64,000 nucleotides of DNA from Flectonema sp. DT1601 (lineage: Eukaryota > Euglenozoa > Diplonemea > Diplonemida > Diplonemidae), in contig OZ025857.1 in the NCBI GenBank assembly GCA_964019425.1, positions 310,001 to 374,000 on the forward strand, read 5' to 3'. The translations under genes and the position numbers were made by a program. Each line of letters starts with the position of its first letter. Position 1 is the first letter of the stretch. Below are positions 12,956 to 22,162 of the stretch, in pieces. Under the pieces are notes generated by a model that did no database searches, was not told the DNA's origin, and saw only the letters and a program-made list of their open reading frames with translations.

Positions 12956-13181
12956 AATTTTTTGGATATGTATCCTGTGTGATAAATAATTTTTTATTTT
13001 TTTACAAAAAATTTTCAAATCGATTTTTTTTCTTCGTTACATACTTGTAGGTATCACACAAGATAAATAAAATGATCTGAAATCACCTTAGACGGGATCT
13101 TTATTCAACAATATTTCAGAAACACCAACATTCCATATCATAAAAATAATTAACAAACAGACCGTCGACAACAGAAGATGC

Positions 13182-13295
13182 CTACTTGTCCTTTGGAGCT
13201 AATATTACTTTCAGTTTTTCGGTGTACTGATCGTTAGGAATTTGCCAATAATTGTCCCACAGGTTGGACGCATCTTGATGGTTTGCTGGAGGCTG

Positions 13296-13327
<32 letters not shown>

Positions 13328-13477
13328 CTTTTTTTATTATTGCAATGTGACCTTAGCCGGTGTAATAGGAACGTTTAAAAAACAGAAGAAAACTTTTACC
13401 TCGTCGTCTTCCTCATCGAAATCATCGAAATCGTCTTCCTCTAAAAATTGCAATTCCGGGAAACTAACGTCAGCCAT
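13182..13477 (-). CDS. SEM1: SEM1/DSS1 26S proteasome lid subunit, two exons
   Basis: Exon 1 (13477-13400) encodes 26 residues starting MADVSFPELQFLEEDDFDDF, a very acidic segment. Exon 2 (13292-13182) encodes 36 residues including NLWDNYWQIPNDQYTEKLK, matching the W-x(2-3)-W...L motif at the C-terminal end of SEM1/DSS1. The 107-base intron has donor GTAAAA and acceptor CAG, and a ~24-base A-tract directly precedes the acceptor. The joined protein is 62 residues, shorter than the usual 70-90, mainly because the linker between the two acidic/aromatic blocks is reduced. SEM1 is a small disordered subunit of the proteasome lid and is also found in TREX-2 and BRCA2-type complexes. The identification rests on motif layout and size. 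Confidence 0.8.
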
Positions 13478-13793
13478 GTTTTAGTTTAACAGTTTGAAAG
13501 CTGTGGAAAGAAAAATTCTGAACGAAAAGTTCTACTTATCGAAGTATGAGATCGTTACTTGGTAGCTATCTGTCGATCAAATAGGTTTTATTTTCTTCTG
13601 AAAAGCTAGACAAAAAAATTAAAAAATAAAGGGCAGTGGCCCAAAATACCCCAAAATGGCCCAAAATAGACTAGAACACTCTCAGGACCTGAAGAACAAC
13701 CCAACCTATCCGTTACTTGTCTTTGCTAATCTCGTCAAGCCAGATGAAAATCATACAAACGTTATCTCAACATCCGTGTGCGCTTAAGGTGTT

Positions 13794-15033
13794 GCTGATT
13801 TAGTAAACCACAAAATCTCTTTTCTCAATTCAGGTGACAAGTATGTGATGCCAACCTCCCGATTTCGGACGGAAATGAACCCAACGATGCAGCGCATTAA
13901 AATGCCGCTTCGATCGAAAATTTTGCAATTTCTTTTTGAAATTTTTTTTCAGTGTCCAAAATTTGTTCGCAAAAAAAAGGAATGGCTGATATACTGAGAC
14001 TGATATATTGAGAAAAGAGATTTTGTGGTTTACTAAATCAGCTCAGCCGTGGACAAGTACCAAAACTAAAAATTAATCGAAGGGTCTAATTTTACACTGC
14101 TGGCCCAGCGGGATCCAGAGAAAAAATAATCAAGCAAAAATATATTAAAGAGTACTAAGCATGTGCCGGTGAGGCAGATTGTTACTACCTGTCTTTTTGG
14201 ACCTACTTTGATACTTAATGAAAACACTTGTACAACACTTTCTTTATATGAAGTCACAACTTATGATGAATTATGAGCTATCTGAGCCACATGAAGTGAT
14301 ATCATCATCATCATCATCATTATAGCTAGTGCTGATGGAAGACTTCTCATACTCGGAAGAAGTGCTGTCTGACTCCTCAGTAGTGCTATCTGACCCCTCG
14401 GAGGTACTACTTGGCGGGTGAGATTTGACTATTTTATATCCAACAGATCCCTGTATTGTATGGTTCTGATGCCTCGGACATCCACCATTCGGTGATATCC
14501 TGAGTGAGGCTCTGGTTTCCTGATTTACACGAGGGTGTAGTTGGTGATGGTGACACGTGACTCAGAAGTAATATTCTCAGCACGTCGAACCAATGTTTTG
14601 ACAACTACTTAAGGGAAGCTTCCAACAAGTGGGCCATTATCACCACCACAGATGCAACATTTTCCTTACATAATTGCTACTAGGGTTGATTTGTTAGTAA
14701 AAAGGTGCATATCTCTTGAGTGCGGGAGAAGGGAAAAAAAATAGTAAAAAAAAAAAAATTAGGGGTGTTTTTTACTCAGATTTTCTCGATCTTTCCATTC
14801 CAGGTCTGGGATTAATATTTATCATTTAGTACCAAGGAAATCTTGCAAAGGGACGTTCATCTCTTTTTAGCAGCACTTACCATGTTTAAAAGTATATCCC
14901 TATGCCTAATTTTACAGATCGCACCCTCCCCGATTCCAAAAAATAAAAAATCGAGCAAAAGTAACATATCGTGTAACCTTGCTCAGGCGGTGAGAAAATG
15001 GTGTTTTTTGTTCGCAAAAAAAAGGAATGACTG
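13794..15033. mobile_element. Rearranged copy of a terminal-inverted-repeat DNA transposon
   Basis: From 15033 downwards the sequence matches the left end of the element at 30390 (CAGTCATTCC, T-tract, GCGAAC). The segment from about 13794 to 13988 is the element's other terminal ~190 bases in the opposite orientation. A ~34-base inverted repeat is left at about 13796 and 14008. The centre (about 14235-14640) is longer than in the 30390 copy and contains an acidic Ser/Asp-rich frame on the minus strand that may be a transposase remnant. At about 14150 it shows the uninterrupted TTAA site that a piggyBac occupies in the 30390 copy. Confidence 0.7.
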
Positions 15034-16245
15034 ATATATAATTTTGGGAAGGAAAAAATAAAGTGCCGATTAGTTATTTCACCTTATCGTATCGTATCGG
15101 ATAGGACAGGATAGCCCTTACACCAAATACGACACCAGTTCTATCACAGGGAAGTGCCCAGTAAATATATGAATTTAGTTTGCTTTTTTTTACACATCAC
15201 GGTTTCTCGATGGCGTGGTTCGCTGTGTTTTTATTCATGAAATTCAAAACCAATAATCGAAATTTTACCACCTAACAAGGAGTTTCGTGTGTCTGTTGAA
15301 ATCGATTCAAGTTCGGCGTCCAATGAAGGTCTGATGATGACGGATTCTGTATCGGAGTCGTCATCTGACAGCAACACAGCAAATGTATCAAGGTGGCTGG
15401 GCAAAACCAAGAGAATCCCCAGGAAAAAATGGAAAGGACCTACCCAGAGTGTCAATGGCTTTAATGAAATGAGCGAATTGAAGGCATCCAACTCATTTTC
15501 GCTGATCATGTGCTTAAAATGATATTTCGACACACTCTTGCCTACCCGATTGACAAAGAGACGTCCCTGAAGTCACTAGAAGTTGGTGACCTGAAATGCT
15601 TTCCCCGTAATTTCCACACTACATAGCGGAGCACTCACCTTAAATAAATTAAGGTCGTTATCCAGAATTCAGTTAGAAAACATGAGGATGAAAGTAAAGT
15701 TTATCACCAATCCAATTAGTTGTTTTTAAAAGTATCGAAGTGTTAATCTACTACTCCCTCTTATGTACGTCTCGTTATCAATTCCTGTGATGAAAGAAAA
15801 GTTTATCACCAGCTGATGATCAAATTAAAAGAAACTAATTATTTTGCTAAACAGATGAACAGCTTTTTTGGTTTGGTAATTTGCCTGAATAAAAAAAAAA
15901 ATGGGGAAGAGGAGAATGGAAAAAGGTTCCTTTCGTGTTTTTTTTTTTTCTCGTTTCCGTTTAATTTGTAATCGTATCATTTTGAAGTAACTTCTACTTT
16001 TGTTAGTTCCGCAAAGAGAGAGAGTTCCTCCCTTCTGAGAATTGTTAGCTCTTCATGGATTTCTTTTAAATTATTTTGAACTACAGAAAAGGAAAAAAAA
16101 AAAAAAAAGGAAAATGGCTTTAACTTAAACTAACACGGAAATTAGAAACATAAAACTATTTTTTTGTTTTTCCCGTCCGAACAATATTTTTCAGTACTTT
16201 ACAATACTTCAAACAAAAATACAAAAAATAAATGACAACTAAGAA
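15034..16245. other. Intergenic, possible degenerate transposase fragment
   Basis: Around 15289-15640 the plus strand reads a Ser/Asp-rich segment followed by a basic patch (KTKRIPRKKWKG) and then a second short open frame. This could be a decayed piggyBac-like N-terminus, but the resemblance is weak. The rest is AT-rich with homopolymer tracts and holds no supported gene. Confidence 0.3.
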
Positions 16246-16632
16246 TCAATTCAACACTTTACATTTAACAGACCGTTCAAAGAGAGCTCTATTATTTTGA
16301 GGCAGCTGAATAGTTTTCAGGGCGCTGCAATTATCGAGGAAGCGCTCACCAATTTCCTTCACATCACTAAGACCGGAAAGGTCAAGAGAAGTGATTTCTG
16401 AACAATAACGCAAGAAATCACATCCAATACTGGTGATACTACAAAGACTTGAAAGGTCAAGAGAAGTGATTTTTAAACAATTATACAAGAAATCATTTCC
16501 AATACTGGTGACACTACTAAGACCTGAAAGGTCAAGAGAAGTGATTTTTCGACAGTAACACAAGAAATAATTCCCAATAGTGGTGACACTACTAAGACAG
16601 GAAAGGTCAAGAGAAGTGATTTCTGAACAATC

Positions 16633-17331
16633 AAAAAAAATTAACCAGTGTTTAGGGGTTTGAATCCCATGGATCCCGTCGCTCAGGCGGTCCGGTGGAG
16701 AACCGGGTAGGGCACTGTGAACGAGTTGCGGTCCAGGTGGCGTCGGAAGGCCACCGCACCAACAGATTTGTTTCTTCGCACAACAGTAGCTTGGAGACCG
16801 TAAGAGACCCAAGGTGGTTCACAACCGCTCGAACAACCGCGTGTGAAGGAACAAGATTGAAAAGAAAAGAATATAAGAAAAGAAATGCCACACACAAAAA
16901 ACGACGTAGTAAAGCAGAGAGGTAGGGGGAGGGATGGCCTCTTTCTCCACACATTGCATGGGAGCTCCCCGAGTAACTCGCGGGGCTGATACTGTTAATA
17001 CATTTCAGGCGACCTGAACTTATAATCCCCCCATGCGTGAAAAGACTAAACGGGGGAAGTTTAAAGGAAATGGGGGTAAAGGGAAATCATGCCACTAAGG
17101 AAAAAATAAAAACCCGGTGGCCCCTGTGAGCTCTGGGTGCCTGAGTATCCCGGGCCGGATCACCTGACCTTCTGCTATGCTGTCCTTTTTTTTTAAAGGT
17201 TAGGCTACCGGAAAATAAAACGGGGGTAAAAGAATACACAGCAACAACAACAATACGTCAGCACTCTAGTTACACACAAGGTGCATCCAGGTAACACCAC
17301 GAGGAGGCGCGCTATCCGAGTTTCGTTACCC
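16633..17331 (-). mobile_element. Short LRR-targeted retroelement, copy A1
   Basis: This ~700-bp element begins GGG on the minus strand (17331) and ends at an oligo-T run (about 16633-16640). It sits exactly after host ATC ACT T. Its flanks, aagtgatttctgaacaatca and aagtgattcttgaacagtca, are similar but not identical. It shares over 95% by eye with copies at 25415, 34986 and 35887. It has no reverse transcriptase, so it is presumably non-autonomous. A 100-codon ATG frame (MCGERGHPSP...) is kept in all four copies, but no function is recognised. Confidence 0.8.
17259..17331 (-). ncRNA. HDV-like ribozyme at 5' end of short element A1
   Basis: By eye, P1 is GGGUAAC paired with GUUACCU (first pair G-U, as in HDV). 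P2 is AGCGC with GUGCU, P3 is GCC with GGU, and L3 is UCCUCGU. GG in J1/4 can form P1.1 with CC of L3. P4 is UGCAC with GUGUA, followed by an AC-containing joining strand. Cleavage is predicted exactly at the element's 5' terminus. Confidence 0.7.
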
Positions 17332-17425
17332 AAGTGATTCTTGAACAGTCATATATGTACCATTTTGAGTGCTGTCATTCAGGCTTGCTAGCACGGTGAG
17401 ATGACGAGGCACTGGTTCGGCCAAC

Positions 17426-20400
17426 CTAAGTTAACCCCTTGTCCTGTGGTTCCCTTTCCGGGGTTTCCTCTGCTTTCGGTTTCATTTGTTTGGTGAAACC
17501 TAATTTTAGAAGCGATGCGCTGGTTTGCATATCATGCTTCGTCGGCTGCTTCGCCCTCCTCGTCAACGTCCTTATAATTGGCCCGTGATGCTTTTTGTTG
17601 CAGCATTTCGTGGCAGTCCGTTGTTCCGGATCCGGATTCCGCTTGCAGTCGTTGCAGGGGGCCATCTCGTGGTGACGGCATCGGTGGTGGCTGTTTCTGC
17701 AACATTGCTCAGATCCTCTGCCGATCACTATGCAGACTGCACATGGAGTAAGCTTGTGCTTGCTGCAAAAGTCCCATATCGGTATTTGTCCATCTTCATC
17801 CCCCAGAGTGTGATGGTTGTGGCAGCACTGGTAGATGGTGTTTCCGGCCCGTCGACAACTATTGCATTTTTTCTTGAAGTGTCCGTAGCACGTCGAGTTC
17901 ATCGTTCCTTGTCCCTCCGCGATGCCCGGTCTCTTGACGACCTCGGGTGGCGGGCGTGTCGGTCCTCGCTCGCAGAGCTCCCTCCTCAGCTGTACGTCTT
18001 TTTCCTTTGATGGGAAAAGTCGTGCCGCGGTTATCCATTTCTCCGCTCTCCCTTCCCTCTCGTTCGAGTGCCTGCACTCAGTCTCGAAGCCGAATCTGAT
18101 TTTGTCAGCTTTTCCGTCGTTCGCCTGTTGGACCGTCCTCCGAATTGTGTCTACTGTTTCGTCTCCCATCAGAAAAGCTGGTCGTTTCTTCAAACCTTTC
18201 AGTACCGGGGCTCCTAGTGGACGTAAGGCTTTGTTGCTTCCTACACAGTAGTCGGGAAAGGTTCTTTGTTCCTCGCCTTCTAAATGCTTGTGAACCAAGT
18301 TCAATCTTAGCATCAGTCCACACATGACGTCAGCTTTCTTCCCGGCGGCTCTGTCTTTGGTGCACTTCGCTACGTGGCCTTCGTGGACTGTGGTCGGTAT
18401 GTCAACCCCCGCATACGCTTCGAAGTCGATCGCTAATTCCAGGAAGGTGACTCCGACTCCGTCTGGTTGTCGAGGCCACTTCAGTTCCCTCAGGTAGCTC
18501 GCAAGCGCCAAGTACAAGGTCAATCCAAGGGCTTCGGGCCATTGGGTGTATACTGGCATGTACTTTTCCAGTTTGTTGTTGTATCGCATAACTACTTCCG
18601 GTTCCTTGTTCCCAGCGTATTCCACAACCATCAGTCGTCTCTCCTCCAGTTGTTGGTAGTCGTCCCTGCGGAGCCTGATCCGTGCGAACATTCGTTGTAG
18701 GTCTCCAGTGAGCCCCGCCGGTAGTTCCACACTGTCGGGCTTGATGCCGAGTAGCCTCAGGCAATTGGGCCAATCGCTTCGAACTTGTAGCATCACTTGC
18801 GGATATTCCTGTCGGATTGTGTCATAAGCTCTGCAATCCCAGTTCACATGCTCGAGGGTCTCCGTCCTCTCTACGTCGTCAACCTCCTCGCAGTGCGCGC
18901 AGTTCTTGTTTCCCGCCTTCATCGAGCCAGTGTACACGTTGTCCAGGAGGCAGTGCTTCACTACTCCGCGCAGGTAGGGGTCGCCCTTTCCTTCCTTCAG
19001 GACCTTCAGGGTCTCTTTCCGGTCGATGCCCGCTTCAATACCTCTCAGGTTTACCCGTCTCGTTTCCGCAATTGTTTTGTTCCAGGTGAAACGTCTGCAC
19101 GCCTCTCTGACATCGTGCCGCCAGCGCCCCGCATCCAGCCGTCCGTGTTCGGTCGTCCCCCCCGGACCTTCGAAGACCGAGAAAGTTGACCATTCCCATC
19201 CAAGTTCCTTCAGAGTACTCAGGGCGAGGCCGACTGGTCCCCTCGTCGCTTCAGTGTGCTCCTGCAGGTGTTCCCATACCCTGCGTATCCTCTCAGTTAG
19301 CTTCGGTAGCATTCTGGTGAGTGCAAGGAGTCCGTTGTACCTAATGTACGTCGCGGGATCCACACAATGTCCCTTGCAGAGTAGCGTTAGGCCCATGGTG
19401 TGCGACATCTTAGTTCTTTTCCCTCCAAGTTTGCGGAAAATCCCCGTTGCCATTGCTCTTCTCAGCAGTCCGAGTCGCGTCGCATCGGGATCGTACAGTG
19501 CCGTTCCGAAGAGCGCCTTGGGCATGACACTAGCTGCAGCTATCTGTTCCTTCGCTTGATATCTGAGCGGAAGTAACCGGATTCGCCTCGCTCTATCGAG
19601 CACTTCTTCCGTGATCCTCCCCATCTGCTTGGTGGTTCCTTTCATACTGAGGTGGCATCCCACGATATCGACACTGTCATCGAAGTCCAGTGTTGTGTCC
19701 CCCATTGTGATGTTGGTCTGGCCCTGGTCTCTGTTCGAGAACCACTTGCACTTCTGAGGCGCGAGTTCTTGTCCGGTCAGGGTGCAGAACTCCGCAACGA
19801 CTTCTACGCCTTCTTGTAGCTTCGTTCGTGATCCAAACAATGTCAGGTCGTCCGCATACGATCCGGGCGTCACATCGGCTTCCTTCTCGATTGCTTTGCT
19901 GAGTATCGAGCTCAGCGCATTGAAGAGCACCACGCTGAGCGGGCATCCTTGCAGTATTCCGTTGGTGGTGGCAAATTCTTCTCCGACGCCGCTCGGGAAC
20001 TTGAATCTCCTTCTGAGTCGCCGGTAGACATCCGTCACAGTTCTCAGGATCTTATCACCGAGGCCCAATTCCTTCACTAATTTCAGGAGGATGTCGTGCG
20101 GGATCAGGTCGAAACACTTCCTGAAGTCCGTGGTCACTCCAGCAATCTCTTCTCCGTAGAGAGTTGCGTGTTCCACGTCTAGTGCTATCTTCCAGCTGAG
20201 ATCGAGCGTAGATCTCCCCTTCCGGTAGCCGTACTGCCCGTCGTGAGCCCACTTCTCTTGCCACTCCATTACATCCTTTTCCATGCGTATACAGCCCCAT
20301 AGCCTGTAAAGTGCGGATGTCACCGTAATGGGTCTCTGCTCCAGTGGTTTCGTCCCTGCCCCTTTGGGTATGGCCGACACCAGTGCTGTGAGAAGTGCTT

Positions 20401-22162
20401 CCGGCCAGTGTATTCTCTCCACTATGTTGTAGAATTCCGCTATCATCTGAATCATGTCCTCCGGTAGCGACTTGAGCTCCGATATCCTGAAGCCGTCTAC
20501 CCCAGCTGCTTTGCGCGAGCTAGTCCTTCTGAGGGCTTTTGCAACGTCCCCCCCGGTGATATCTTCGCATCGCATCGGGTATTCCTCGATGTAGCTGCTG
20601 TATCGTTCTTCGAACTTCATCCAGTCTGGTTCTGGGTCTGACAAGTACTTTTTGAGTATGGGGTCCCATGCCGCGTGCATGGCCTCATCCATCTCGGAGC
20701 AGTTGGCCGTCCAGCTTCCATCTGCCTTTTCCATCAGAACAGTCTTCGATTGCTCGACGTTCCTGATCCACTGGAAAACCTTCGTGCGGTCGTCGTTCCA
20801 ATTGTCGACAACATTCCGTTTCCACATGCGGATGCGTTCGGTTCGGAGCTTCTTGCTTTCTATCGCTTGTTCCTGTCTCGCTTGTTGTAGCAGTATCCGA
20901 AGCTCCTCCGTCTGTGGTATTTCGGATCCCGTCGTCGGATCGAGTTTCCGTAATTTTTTCCAGAGATTCATCACTTCGTGGGACGGCACCGTCGGACCAT
21001 CGTATTGCTTTGTGATTTTCGTCACTTCCTCCAAGACGCGGATCTTCTGCAGTCTTCTCCGCGTTTCCCTGCACGTCGCTCCTCTCCCGTCTTGTTTCGC
21101 CGCGTTCGTCCACATCACAGGCTCACGCTTCTTCCCGCGTCCCTTGTACTTGGCTGGGTTACTTATCTCCAGCTTTCCCGTCAGAAGGTATCTTTCGATG
21201 ATCTCTCCAAGCGCCTCCAGCATCTTGTCAGGATCTTCCGTCGCTACAGCTCGCGTCCAGTGGAGTTGCCTTTCGACCTTCCCCTCACTCGGGTCCGTTG
21301 TCTCGGAGGTATCCAACTGTTTCGGTACTATCAGCCTAGGAGCCTTCTCGTTGTAGCGTGAGATGTTGAGCTTTCTAATGATGACCGGCTTGTGTGTCGG
21401 GATCAGCTCACTCTTATGCACATGAATCGTTGTGTCATTCGAGATTGCTGTCGCCGCCCCGCGGTTCATCAGAATAGCATCGATTCTACGAAGTCCTTTT
21501 CCCGCTTCGCTTGTCGGTGTCATGTTTCCCATCGAGACGGCGGCATCTATCCAGAGTCCGTGTGCGAAAGCCGACAGAAGCGCCGGCGATTCCGTTGTTT
21601 CGACGTTGAAGTCCCCCGCTATAAATACGGGAACATCACCCAGAGCTGCTGCTTCCACGAGCATCTCCGCAATCAACTCTTCCGTGTAGACCGCCGAACG
21701 TACGTCTCCGTAGAACGAGAAAACGTGCAGTACCTTGCCATTTCCGTACGACACTCCCGCGTGTACGAATCGTCCTGTGTTGTCGAGCCGATCGTGTTTT
21801 ATCCTTCTCACCGGTGTACCAGTGCGCGTCAAGGTGGCCACGCCTCCCGCCGCCGTCCACGTCTTTTGCCCATCGGTTAGTAATTTGCACTCTAACCCGA
21901 ACGTCGCCTCCCATCCTCTCTCACCGAGCTGTTTTTTCATCTGGCGTTGCTGTGGGCCCGTCAGAGAAGTATCCTGTAGAGCTATCAGATCTAGGTTCAG
22001 ATCTGTGATGGCATCTATTTTTCCTTCTAGTGTGGTGACATTGATTGTTCCCACGGTGAGCCCATCGATTCGTGGTCTCGGTCCGGGGTTCCTCTCAACG
22101 TCGCCAGCTTGTAGCAGGAGACGTCTCCGTGTCTCCGCCCAGTTCCTTCCGTCCTCCGCCGG
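17426..22162 (-). CDS. LINE ORF2: AP endonuclease, reverse transcriptase, Cys/His modules
   Basis: The frame opens straight after the ORF1 TGA and has no ATG before the 2A motif; numbering here starts at VGTINV (22054). Domains in order: an AP-type endonuclease at about 1-235, with GDFNVE near 147 and the terminal SDH-like position read as THKP; reverse transcriptase at about 510-830, with AAGVDGF, FRKCFDLIPHD, GILQGCPLS and the catalytic YADD near 733 (bases 19847-19858); a CCHC-type knuckle (CAHC...H...C) near 1055; and a C-terminal block (about 1390-1500) with three Cys/His modules. It would nick the LRR target and prime reverse transcription there. The 1.58-kb-codon frame is uninterrupted, so the copy may be active or recently so. 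No RNase H domain is evident. Confidence 0.9.
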   Translation of the reverse strand, partial: PAEDGRNWAETRRRLLLQAGDVERNPGPRPRIDGLTVGTINVTTLEGKIDAITDLNLDLIALQDTSLTGPQQRQMKKQLGERGWEATFGLECKLLTDGQKTWTAAGGVATLTRTGTPVRRIKHDRLDNTGRFVHAGVSYGNGKVLHVFSFYGDVRSAVYTEELIAEMLVEAAALGDVPVFIAGDFNVETTESPALLSAFAHGLWIDAAVSMGNMTPTSEAGKGLRRIDAILMNRGAATAISNDTTIHVHKSELIPTHKPVIIRKLNISRYNEKAPRLIVPKQLDTSETTDPSEGKVERQLHWTRAVATEDPDKMLEALGEIIERYLLTGKLEISNPAKYKGRGKKREPVMWTNAAKQDGRGATCRETRRRLQKIRVLEEVTKITKQYDGPTVPSHEVMNLWKKLRKLDPTTGSEIPQTEELRILLQQARQEQAIESKKLRTERIRMWKRNVVDNWNDDRTKVFQWIRNVEQSKTVLMEKADGSWTANCSEMDEAMHAAWDPILKKYLSDPEPDWMKFEERYSSYIEEYPMRCEDITGGDVAKALRRTSSRKAAGVDGFRISELKSLPEDMIQMIAEFYNIVERIHWPEALLTALVSAIPKGAGTKPLEQRPITVTSALYRLWGCIRMEKDVMEWQEKWAHDGQYGYRKGRSTLDLSWKIALDVEHATLYGEEIAGVTTDFRKCFDLIPHDILLKLVKELGLGDKILRTVTDVYRRLRRRFKFPSGVGEEFATTNGILQGCPLSVVLFNALSSILSKAIEKEADVTPGSYADDLTLFGSRTKLQEGVEVVAEFCTLTGQELAPQKCKWFSNRDQGQTNITMGDTTLDFDDSVDIVGCHLSMKGTTKQMGRITEEVLDRARRIRLLPLRYQAKEQIAAASVMPKALFGTALYDPDATRLGLLRRAMATGIFRKLGGKRTKMSHTMGLTLLCKGHCVDPATYIRYNGLLALTRMLPKLTERIRRVWEHLQEHTEATRGPVGLALSTLKELGWEWSTFSVFEGPGGTTEHGRLDAGRWRHDVREACRRFTWNKTIAETRRVNLRGIEAGIDRKETLKVLKEGKGDPYLRGVVKHCLLDNVYTGSMKAGNKNCAHCEEVDDVERTETLEHVNWDCRAYDTIRQEYPQVMLQVRSDWPNCLRLLGIKPDSVELPAGLTGDLQRMFARIRLRRDDYQQLEERRLMVVEYAGNKEPEVVMRYNNKLEKYMPVYTQWPEALGLTLYLALASYLRELKWPRQPDGVGVTFLELAIDFEAYAGVDIPTTVHEGHVAKCTKDRAAGKKADVMCGLMLRLNLVHKHLEGEEQRTFPDYCVGSNKALRPLGAPVLKGLKKRPAFLMGDETVDTIRRTVQQANDGKADKIRFGFETECRHSNEREGRAEKWITAARLFPSKEKDVQLRRELCERGPTRPPPEVVKRPGIAEGQGTMNSTCYGHFKKKCNSCRRAGNTIYQCCHNHHTLGDEDGQIPIWDFCSKHKLTPCAVCIVIGRGSEQCCRNSHHRCRHHEMAPCNDCKRNPDPEQRTATKCCNKKHHGPIIRTLTRRAKQPTKHDMQTSASLLKLGFTKQMKPKAEETPEREPQDKGLT
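22079..22120 (-). other. 2A ribosome-skipping motif at start of LINE ORF2
   Basis: The residues LLLQAGDVERNPGP match the canonical 2A signature D-V/I-E-x-N-P-G-P, preceded by the usual Leu-rich, Gly-containing lead-in. Peptide separation is expected between the last Gly and Pro, which would release ORF2 just before its endonuclease domain. N-terminal 2A motifs are known in some LINEs, for example trypanosome L1Tc. The identity of the motif is direct; its activity is inferred. Confidence 0.9.

Noticed and set aside
15231-15533. Overlapping 100- and 77-codon frames on both strands near 15.4 kb as genes
   Set aside because: No homology or conserved copy; at most a decayed transposase fragment on plus.
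20652-21356. Plus-strand frame of 234 codons opposite the reverse transcriptase gene
   Set aside because: Antisense shadow of ORF2 with low-complexity Ser/Phe composition.
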